Part shown: positions 8,390 to 13,480 of the stretch, piece by piece
How positions within the stretch are numbered: position 1 is the first letter of the stretch
Layout of the letters: every line of letters starts with the position of its first letter
Assembly: GCA_013695335.1 (NCBI GenBank)
Contig: JACDAR010000216.1
Coordinates: 1 to 13,480 of the forward strand
Length of the DNA stretch: 13,480 nt
From: Rubrobacter sp.
GTDB lineage: Bacteria > Actinomycetota > Rubrobacteria > Rubrobacterales > Rubrobacteraceae
Direction: 5' to 3'
Position numbers and translations under genes: made by a program
Notes under the pieces: model-generated
Databases searched by the model: none
What the model was told of the DNA's origin: nothing
Seen by the model: only the letters and a program-made list of their open reading frames with translations

Positions 8390-9496
8390 CTAGGTCGCGA
8401 CCTTCTCAGAGATGGTCCCGACGAACTCGTCGAAGAGGTAGCCTGAATCGCGCGGTCCTGGGCTGGATTCTGGATGGTATTGCACGCTCCAGGCACGCCG
8501 CTCCGGGCTCCACAGCCCCTCGACCGTTCCATCGTAGAGGTTGCGGTGCGTGAGTTCCACGTCGTCCGGCATCGTCCCTTCGCGCACGGAGAAACCGTGG
8601 TTCTGGCTGGTGATCTCGATTCGTCCGGTTCGGAGGTTTCGCACGGGATGGTTGGCCCCGTGATGCCCAAATGGCATCTTGTACGTCTCGCATCCGAGGG
8701 CGAGGCCGAGTAGCTGGTGACCCAGGCAGATCCCGAAGACGGGAACTTCCCCGAGCAGCGGTCGCAGGATATCCACCGCGTCCTCCAACGCGGCAGGGTC
8801 TCCGGGTCCGTTGGAGAGGAAGATGCCATCCGGCTCCGAATCGAGGATCTCATCCGTACTCGTCGAGCCGGGCAGCGCTAGGACCGTGGCTCCCCTGTTC
8901 CGAAGTTCCTTGTAGATCGAGCCTTTAACGCCATAGTCGAGGGCAGCGACGCGGCAGCATTCTTCACCGATTGCGGTCATGAGGGTCGGCTCCGTGATGT
9001 TGGCGCTCGTGGAGGCGAGGTCGAGGCCAAGCATCGAGGGGTGCGCGTTTGCCTTCTCCCGCAAGGTTTGCGGGTCTCTCTCGACGGTGGATATGATGCC
9101 GCGCATCGCGCCCTTGTCGCGCAGGTGGCGGGTGAGGGCGCGGGTATCGAGGCCCTCGACACCCATCACGCCGCTCTCGGAGAGGAGGGCGGCGAGAGAG
9201 CGTTCGCTGGCCCAGTTGCTGTGGTGCGGGGTGTATTCACGCACCAGGACGGCTGCTGCCTGCACCTTGTGGGATTCGTCGTCGCCGGGGATCACCCCGT
9301 AGTTCCCGATGAGCGGGTATGTGAAGAGCACGATCTGGCCCCGGTACGAAGGGTCGGTGATCGTCTCCTGGTAGCCGACCATGCTGGTCGTAAAGACCAC
9401 CTCACCAGCGACCTCGCCGTCACCGGCGAAGGTCCATCCCTCGAATATGGCTCCGTCCTCGAGGACGACAACCGCCCGGCTACGCCCGTACTCCAA
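8390..9496 (-). CDS. carA: Carbamoyl-phosphate synthase small (glutaminase) subunit
   Basis: CarA hydrolyses glutamine and channels ammonia to CarB. With the start chosen here it is 368 residues. The N-terminal CarA domain (about 8-140) contains GEVVFTTSMVGYQETITDPS and SNWASERSL. The C-terminal class I amidotransferase has LSNGPGDP (227-234), the nucleophile Cys257 in VFGICLGHQLLGLA, and the His341/Glu343 pair in QYHPES. The start is taken as TTG 9496-9494 because GGGAG lies 6 bases upstream and the frame then overlaps pyrC by only 17 bases. The longer alternative, TTG 9535, adds 13 residues (AESWYSTGR onward) that look like read-through of pyrC. The catalytic triad is complete. Expressed with carB, which begins 3 bases after its stop. 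Confidence 0.95.
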   Translation of the reverse strand: MEYGRSRAVVVLEDGAIFEGWTFAGDGEVAGEVVFTTSMVGYQETITDPSYRGQIVLFTYPLIGNYGVIPGDDESHKVQAAAVLVREYTPHHSNWASERSLAALLSESGVMGVEGLDTRALTRHLRDKGAMRGIISTVERDPQTLREKANAHPSMLGLDLASTSANITEPTLMTAIGEECCRVAALDYGVKGSIYKELRNRGATVLALPGSTSTDEILDSEPDGIFLSNGPGDPAALEDAVDILRPLLGEVPVFGICLGHQLLGLALGCETYKMPFGHHGANHPVRNLRTGRIEITSQNHGFSVREGTMPDDVELTHRNLYDGTVEGLWSPERRAWSVQYHPESSPGPRDSGYLFDEFVGTISEKVAT

Positions 9497-10790
9497 ACTT
9501 CGCTCCCGTCCTGTCGAGTACCAACTCTCCGCCAACTATAGTACCCACGACCCGGCCCGTCAGCCTGCGGCCGAGATACGGGCTGTTCCACGACCGGCTC
9601 GACAGAGACCCCCGGTCCACAGTCCATTCCTCCGAAGGGTCTACGAGCGTGAGGTCCGCCGGGGAACCCACGGCCAGGCTCCCACCCTCCCCGACCCACC
9701 GGCCAGGCGCACACGACATGGCCTCGACCAGCCGCGCCAGCGGGAGCTTGCCCGTCAACACGAGTTCCGTGTGCAGCGCGGCGAAGGCCGTCTCGTGGCC
9801 GAGGAAGCCGGGTGCGGCCTGCTCAAGCGGGAGATCCTTCTCCTCCGAAGCGTGCGGCGCATGGTCCGTCGCCACGAAATCCAAGGTTCCGTCGCGCAGG
9901 GCATCCGTGACGGCGTCCCTGTGATCCTCCGGGCGGAGCGGCGGGTTGACCCTGTACGTTCCTTCCAGGCTGGAGATGAGATCGTCGGTGAGCGTCAGGT
10001 GATGCGGCGTGGTGTCCGAGGTAACGTCCGCGTGATCCGCGAAGAACCTGACGAGCGCGGCCGAAAGCCCGGTCGAGATGTGGGTGATGTGGCTCTTCGC
10101 CCCCGTCTCGGTGGCGAGCACAAGTGCGGTAGCCGTCGCCACGTCCTCGGCGCTGGCCGGGGAGCCAGGAATACCGGCCAGCGCGGCGGCGGTCCCATCG
10201 TGGACGACGCCGGTCGCCAGCGTGTGATCCTCACAATGAAGCAGAACGGGCAGACCGGCGGAGCTTGCGTACAGCATTGCGTTCCGCAGAACCCCGGCAG
10301 ATTGCGTTCCGAGGCCATCGTCGGAGACACAAAGGGCTCCAGCTTCCTTCAACAGGCGCATCTCGGTGAGACGCTCACCCTTCAGGCCAACGTGCAGGGC
10401 TGCGGAAACGTAGGCCCGCACCCGCGACTCCTGTTCGATGCGGCGCAGCAACCCAGATACCACGACGGGCTTGTCGACGACCGGATCTGTGTTCGGCATC
10501 ATCACGACGCCAGTGAAACCGCCGACCGCCGCGGATGCGGATCCACTCTCGATGGTCTCCTCGTCCTCCCGGCCAGGTGTGCGCCAGTGGGCGTGTACGT
10601 CAACGAAACCGGGGAACAGATACAGTCCGTCCGCGCCGAGTTCGCGGGTGCCGTGCAGATCGTCGCCGACCTCCGCCACGCGCCCGCCGGATATCCGCAC
10701 GTCCTTCACGGCGTCGAGGCCCGTGGAAGGGTCGAGTACGCGGGCGTGCCGGATCACCAGCTCGTGGCTCCGTCCGTTGCGGCTGGTCAC
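9480..10790 (-). CDS. pyrC: Dihydroorotase, class I
   Basis: PyrC cyclises carbamoyl aspartate to dihydroorotate and is a zinc amidohydrolase. The 436-residue protein has DVHAHWR (64-70) with metal ligands His66 and His68 and substrate-binding Arg70. It also has SDDG (156-159), HCED (His185), THIST (His237), NPPLR (282-286) and TDHAPH (308-313) with catalytic Asp309. This is the class I (B. subtilis/Aquifex-like) pattern, with the usual Leu after the second His replaced by Trp. The start is GTG 10790-10788, overlapping the pyrB stop as GTGA. An internal GTG 11 codons on (10757) would give a more compact N-terminus (VIRHARVLDP) and cannot be excluded, but coupling favours the first. An in-frame extension upstream runs antisense-free through pyrB and is not part of this protein. 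All metal ligands are present, so it should be active. Confidence 0.95.
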   Translation of the reverse strand: MTSRNGRSHELVIRHARVLDPSTGLDAVKDVRISGGRVAEVGDDLHGTRELGADGLYLFPGFVDVHAHWRTPGREDEETIESGSASAAVGGFTGVVMMPNTDPVVDKPVVVSGLLRRIEQESRVRAYVSAALHVGLKGERLTEMRLLKEAGALCVSDDGLGTQSAGVLRNAMLYASSAGLPVLLHCEDHTLATGVVHDGTAAALAGIPGSPASAEDVATATALVLATETGAKSHITHISTGLSAALVRFFADHADVTSDTTPHHLTLTDDLISSLEGTYRVNPPLRPEDHRDAVTDALRDGTLDFVATDHAPHASEEKDLPLEQAAPGFLGHETAFAALHTELVLTGKLPLARLVEAMSCAPGRWVGEGGSLAVGSPADLTLVDPSEEWTVDRGSLSSRSWNSPYLGRRLTGRVVGTIVGGELVLDRTGAKFGVRA

Positions 10791-11710
10791 GCTGCCACTT
10801 CGTGCGCGACGCCCGTGGCGAGCGTGAGGACCGCAGAACGGACGGCGACGCCAGCGGCTACCTGGTTCGGGATGAGCGAAGCCTCGTCGAGAACGACATC
10901 GCCGGAGATCTCCACGCCCCGATTGACCGGTCCAGGATGCATGACCCTGACACCCCGCCGCAGATGCCGCCGCGCGACTCCATAATATGCGCCGTACTCG
11001 GCGATGGATGGGATGCGTGGGGAGTCGCCTGTCATACGTTCGTTCTGGAGCCTGAGCATGTACAGAACATCCGCGCCCCACTCCAGGGCCGCATCAACGG
11101 ATGTCAGGACCGGCAGATCCCAGGCATCCGTTTCAAGCGGAAGCAGCGTGCGCGGGGCGGCTAGGGCGACTTCCATCCCGGCCCTCTGGAACGCGGGGAT
11201 CACGCTTCGCGCAACCCGGCTGTGCAGCACGTCCCCGACGATGACGGCCCTGCGTCCTACGAGGTCCTCGAAGCCGTCGAACGACTGGCTCAAAGCGTAC
11301 AGATCAAGTAGCGCCTGGGTCGGATGCTGGCCGCAACCGTCGCCAGCGTTCACCAACGCCGCATCCGTGTACCCGGATGCCAGCTTCGCCGCGCCGGCTG
11401 CCGGGTGGCGGAGGACTATGGCGTCTGCGCCGAGGCTGTCGAGCGTCACTACTGTATCCACCAGAGATTCGCCCTTGGCTATGGCGGAGCCGCTTTCGGA
11501 CAGTGAGATCACATCCGCCCCGCTCCTCCTGGCGGCAAGCTCGAACGACGCCGCCGTCCTGGTCGAGGACTCGAAAAACGCCAGGCAGACCGTTTTCCCG
11601 GCGAGTGGATTCGACAGGCGTCCATCTGCCACGTCGTCGGCAAGGTCCAGTATCTCGCGCAGTTCCTCGCGGCTCGTACCTTCCAACGTCAGAAAATCTC
11701 TATTCCGCAA
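10787..11710 (-). CDS. pyrB: Aspartate carbamoyltransferase catalytic subunit
   Basis: PyrB transfers the carbamoyl group to aspartate, the committed step of the pathway. The 307-residue protein has FFESSTRT (45-52) with the carbamoyl-phosphate-binding Ser-Thr-Arg-Thr. AKGES (78-82) contributes the inter-subunit Lys80, and RHPAAGA (101-107), NAGDGCGQHPTQALLD (121-136), GDVLHSRVARS (159-169), MLRLQNER (218-225) and MHPGPVNRGVEI (257-268) follow, all standard. The residue after STRT is usually Arg in relatives but Ala here (53), a mild oddity outside the direct ligands. TTG 11710 is chosen because GGGGTGAT lies 5 bases upstream, and the frame overlaps the pyrR stop by 11 bases. No regulatory pyrI gene is present, as expected for organisms that use PyrR control. 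Length is typical. Confidence 0.96.
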   Translation of the reverse strand: MRNRDFLTLEGTSREELREILDLADDVADGRLSNPLAGKTVCLAFFESSTRTAASFELAARRSGADVISLSESGSAIAKGESLVDTVVTLDSLGADAIVLRHPAAGAAKLASGYTDAALVNAGDGCGQHPTQALLDLYALSQSFDGFEDLVGRRAVIVGDVLHSRVARSVIPAFQRAGMEVALAAPRTLLPLETDAWDLPVLTSVDAALEWGADVLYMLRLQNERMTGDSPRIPSIAEYGAYYGVARRHLRRGVRVMHPGPVNRGVEISGDVVLDEASLIPNQVAAGVAVRSAVLTLATGVAHEVAA

Positions 11711-12254
11711 CGACGATCACCCCGTCCTCCCCGTCGATCTCCTCCAGCTCCACCAGGACCCTCTCATTATGGGCCGTCGGTACGTTCTTCCCCACGTGAT
11801 CCGCCCTGATCGGCAACTCCCTGTGCCCCCTGTCAACCAGGATAGCGAGCCGGACGGCATCAGGGCGGCCAAGCTCCAGCAGCGCATCCATCGCAGCCCG
11901 CGCCGTCCTGCCCGTGTACAGCACGTCGTCAACGAGCACGACTGTGCGCCCCGTCACGTCGAAAGGCACGTCGCTCTCCCCCACCTCTGGTTCCTCGCCA
12001 CCGAGGTCGTCCCTGTGCATCGTGATGTCCAGGGATCCCACGGGCACGTCGAGATCCTCGAACTGCTTGAGGTTCTCCGAGATGCGCCTGGCGAGCGGCA
12101 CGCCGCGCGTCAGCACCCCGACGAGAGCGAGGTCTTGCAGGGATGATGCGTTTCTTTCGAGGATCTCGTGCGCGATGCGCCGTAGGGAACGGCTGATATC
12201 GTCTGCTGACAACACCCGTGACCGGGTGTGTTCGTGGACGCTCGTTCGGTCCAA
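11700..12254 (-). CDS. pyrR: Bifunctional pyr operon regulator / uracil phosphoribosyltransferase-like protein PyrR
   Basis: PyrR is an RNA-binding repressor that senses UMP and also has weak uracil phosphoribosyltransferase activity. The 184-residue protein begins with SADDISRSLRRIAHEILERN (16-35), the standard PyrR start, and has VGVLTRGVPLARRI (45-58) and SLDITMHRDDL. The PRPP-binding loop is VVLVDDVLYTGRTARAAMDA (105-124) and VDRGHRELPIRADHVGKN (140-157) completes the fold. TTG 12254 was selected because AAGGGG lies 7 bases upstream and this gives the usual length. GTG 12215 is an alternative, but it has a much poorer ribosome site and would leave about 170 residues. It is the first gene of the operon; its own ribosome site is inside the hairpin described at 12262-12293, so it probably represses its own translation and, by coupling, the genes behind. 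Confidence 0.95.
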   Translation of the reverse strand: MDRTSVHEHTRSRVLSADDISRSLRRIAHEILERNASSLQDLALVGVLTRGVPLARRISENLKQFEDLDVPVGSLDITMHRDDLGGEEPEVGESDVPFDVTGRTVVLVDDVLYTGRTARAAMDALLELGRPDAVRLAILVDRGHRELPIRADHVGKNVPTAHNERVLVELEEIDGEDGVIVVAE

Positions 12255-12261
12255 ATCGTAA

Positions 12262-12293
12262 CCCCTTCGCGCCTCACGGGACGCCGTTAAAGG
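12262..12293 (-). promoter_or_regulatory. PyrR-binding leader hairpin that sequesters the pyrR ribosome-binding site
   Basis: On the minus strand the leader reads CCTTTAACGGCGTCCCGTGA then GGCGCGAAGGGG. The central GTCCCGTGAGGC (12282-12271) fits 10 of 10 defined positions of the core PyrR site RUCCNGNGAGGY known from Bacillus and actinobacteria. GCG/CGC and CC/GG pairs close a CGUGA loop, with one U bulged. Outer CCTT (12293-12290) pairs with AAGG (12267-12264), which is part of the AAGGGG ribosome site of pyrR. PyrR bound with UMP would stabilise this fold and block translation initiation, as shown for mycobacterial pyr operons. There is no run of T after the hairpin, so a transcription attenuator is unlikely. 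The pairing is my hand fold, not a computed energy. Confidence 0.85.
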
Positions 12294-12312
12294 TCGGTTC
12301 TCACTGGCAAGC

Positions 12313-12341
12313 AAGCTACCAGAGCAACCAGTCACCGTCAA
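12313..12341 (-). promoter_or_regulatory. Promoter of the pyr operon
   Basis: TTGACG (12341-12336) and TAGCTT (12318-12313) are separated by 17 bases on the minus strand. The -35 matches the sigma-A consensus at five of six positions, while the -10 fits the loose actinobacterial TAnnnT pattern. Transcription would start near 12307, giving a leader of about 50 bases that carries the complete PyrR hairpin before the pyrR start. Spacing and position are good; no other candidate upstream of pyrR is better. Confidence 0.7.
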
Positions 12342-12382
12342 GCCTTCGGCGGCTATCTCCTTGCGCACCGTACTTTGGGACA

Positions 12383-12397
12383 GGACGAAAACCGTCC
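12383..12397 (+). other. Short inverted repeat upstream of the DUF5519 gene
   Basis: GGACG (12383-12387) and CGTCC (12393-12397) form a perfect 5-bp stem with an AAAAC loop, 71 bases before the ATG at 12469. The stretch 12342-12468 otherwise holds no gene and no convincing plus-strand promoter that I can see. The repeat may be a small hairpin in the 5' leader or an operator, or chance. Confidence 0.3.
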
Positions 12398-12468
12398 CCC
12401 CGCACGATGCAACCATCTTCCTCGCGGTCCACGATGGGGGCACATCGAGCAATGGAGGGAGTATCGCC

Positions 12469-12795
12469 ATGGTCGAGGAACCATTGACAACCATCGAGCG
12501 CGACGTAACGAGCTGGCCTGGCGTAAGCACAGGCGACACCGGGAGGGGCGGCTTGCAATTCAAATACGGCAAGGTAGAGCTGGGGCACCTGCACGGCTCC
12601 AGTTTTGCGGATCTTCCGTTTCCGAAGAAGATCCGGAACGAGTTGATCGCACAGGGACGGGAATCTGTATACGACCCGCTCCCGGACTCCGGATGGGTAA
12701 GAAGGCGCATGAACGGCCGAGATGACGTGGAAGCCGTGATCGAACTGTTCCGCATGAACTACGGCCGTGCCGAACGGCGCGCCAATGAGGAGTAA
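12469..12795 (+). CDS. DUF5519 (luciferase-domain) small protein
   Basis: The 108-residue protein contains SWPGVSTGDTGRGGLQFKYG (15-34), VELGHLHGSSFADLPFPKKI (36-55) and LPDSGWVRRR (71-80). The Gly-rich start, the x-His-Leu-His-Gly motif, the Asp-Leu, and the Ser-Gly-Trp near the end are the pattern of the DUF5519 family, often labelled luciferase domain protein. Its biochemical role is not established and it is not a classical flavin luciferase. ATG 12469 was chosen because GGAGGGAG lies 7 bases upstream and the family begins here. An in-frame TTG at 12361 would add 36 residues lying over the pyrR promoter region and is unlikely. Its TAA is two bases from the start of the flavoprotein gene, so they form an operon, divergent from pyrR. 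Confidence 0.75.
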   Translation: MVEEPLTTIERDVTSWPGVSTGDTGRGGLQFKYGKVELGHLHGSSFADLPFPKKIRNELIAQGRESVYDPLPDSGWVRRRMNGRDDVEAVIELFRMNYGRAERRANEE

Positions 12796-12797
12796 TC

Positions 12798-13382
12798 GTG
12801 AACAATCCCAAAATACGCATCATAATCAGTACGATTCGCGAGGGACGCTTCGGCGATAAGCCTGCACGCTGGATCTTCGACATCGCCTCCGGGCGCGAAG
12901 GACTCGATTTCGAGATAGTAGACCTTCGAGACTACCCACTTTCCCACCTGCGAGAGCATCCCCCGACCGGCCACGAAACCTCGCGCTGGAGCGGGAAGCT
13001 GGACGAGCTGGACGGAAATCTCTTCGTCACAGCCGAATACAACCACAGCATGCCGGGGGTGCTGAAGAACGCGCTCGACCATGTCAGCCCCGAATGCCAC
13101 AGGAAACCAGCCGCGTTCGTTGGTTACGGAGGCGTAGGCGGGGCGCGGGCTGTCGAGCAACTGCGCCCCGTGTGCATAGAACTCCAGATGGCACCGACCC
13201 GCACCGGCGTCCATATCGGCATGGGTCCGTTGCTTGGCGTGAGGAAGGAAGGCAAATCCTTGTCAGACTACGACTTCCTCACCAGCAGCGCAGACACTAT
13301 GCTCGACGAGCTTGCCTGGTGGACCTTCACGCTCAAAGCCGGGCGGGAAGAAGCCATAGAGTACATCGGGGCAGAGCTATGA
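12798..13382 (+). CDS. NADPH-dependent FMN reductase family flavoprotein
   Basis: The 194-residue protein has a flavodoxin-like fold. STIREGRFGDKPARWI (11-26) is the phosphate-binding loop for FMN, and TAEYNHSMPGVLKNALDH (78-95) contains the Tyr-Asn and Pro-Gly-x-Leu-Lys-Asn-Ala-x-Asp signature of the family. GYGGVGGARAVEQLRPV (109-125) is the third FMN-contacting loop. Members reduce quinones, azo dyes, chromate or free flavin; the real substrate is not predictable. Start is GTG 12798, with GAGGAG 5 bases upstream, two bases after the preceding stop. It is followed by an ATGA overlap with the next gene. All family residues are present and the length is typical. Confidence 0.9.
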   Translation: MNNPKIRIIISTIREGRFGDKPARWIFDIASGREGLDFEIVDLRDYPLSHLREHPPTGHETSRWSGKLDELDGNLFVTAEYNHSMPGVLKNALDHVSPECHRKPAAFVGYGGVGGARAVEQLRPVCIELQMAPTRTGVHIGMGPLLGVRKEGKSLSDYDFLTSSADTMLDELAWWTFTLKAGREEAIEYIGAEL

Positions 13383-13480
13383 GCGTGGGAGGCGCCGCTG
13401 TCGGGCGTAACTCATCGGTGTCCACCCGGCTCTTCCTGGCGGTCGCGGCCTCGGCGGTCTTCATTTCGGTGTTGACGGCG
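13379..13480 (+). CDS. N-terminal fragment of a membrane protein (possibly an MFS transporter)
   Basis: The ATG at 13379 overlaps the stop of the flavoprotein gene as ATGA. The 34 codons inside the window read MSVGGAAVGRNSSVSTRLFL followed by AVAASAVFISVLTA. A short hydrophilic start followed by a strongly hydrophobic helix indicates a first membrane segment. The layout resembles the start of DHA2-type major facilitator transporters, but the fragment is too short to fix the family. The gene continues beyond the window and is translationally coupled to the flavoprotein. Confidence 0.65.
   Translation, partial: MSVGGAAVGRNSSVSTRLFLAVAASAVFISVLTA

Noticed and set aside
9381..10985. A 534-codon open frame on the plus strand over carA, pyrC and pyrB
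   Set aside because: It is antisense to three genes with complete family motifs, has no recognisable domain and an Arg/Gly-rich composition typical of reading the opposite strand of GC-rich genes.
12262..12293. Transcription attenuator (intrinsic terminator) in front of pyrR
   Set aside because: The hairpin is not followed by a T-run and instead pairs with the ribosome site, so translational control fits better.
12216..12755. An N-terminally extended PyrR of about 350 residues
   Set aside because: The extension crosses the operon promoter and PyrR hairpin and lies opposite the DUF5519 gene; PyrR proteins are about 180 residues.

Overview
The window looks like chromosomal DNA of a GC-rich actinobacterium, most likely Rubrobacter or a close deep-branching relative. 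This is inferred from base composition, many TTG starts, a SARP-type regulator, an actinobacterial PyrR leader element, a probable leaderless transcript, and a PyrK plus class 1B PyrD pair (many high-GC actinobacteria use a class 2 PyrD instead). No database search was possible, so the genus is a guess.

Right to left, the minus strand between about 12341 and 3362 carries one compact pyrimidine operon: pyrR, pyrB, pyrC, carA, carB, pyrK, a small membrane-protein gene with no family I recognise, and pyrD. Junctions overlap by 4 to 17 bases or are 3 bases apart, so translation is probably coupled throughout. Together these genes convert bicarbonate and glutamine to carbamoyl phosphate, then carbamoyl aspartate, dihydroorotate and orotate. 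PyrR is the feedback sensor. A promoter and a PyrR-binding hairpin that pairs with the pyrR Shine-Dalgarno lie just upstream of pyrR. The last two enzymes, pyrE and pyrF, are not in the window.

Between pyrD and the left edge (about 72-3361) lies an accessory-looking block: a frameshifted Tn3-family transposase fragment directly behind pyrD, a SARP/BTAD regulator, a divergent DUF1059 mini-protein too short for routine ORF calling, a possible 70-residue protein, a class I SAM methyltransferase of the Rv2258c type, and a broken DUF2182 membrane-protein fragment with an in-frame TGA where Trp is expected. At the very left edge the first codons of a minus-strand gene sit immediately behind a TATAAT box. 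It may encode the actinobacterial integration host factor, which often follows pyrF in related genomes, so the block may have been inserted into, or replaced part of, an ancestral pyr-mihF cluster.

To the right, divergent from pyrR, is a plus-strand operon: a DUF5519 (luciferase-domain) small protein, a NADPH-dependent FMN reductase-family flavoprotein, and the start of a membrane protein, possibly an MFS transporter, cut by the window end.

No rRNA, tRNA, CRISPR array or complete mobile element was seen.
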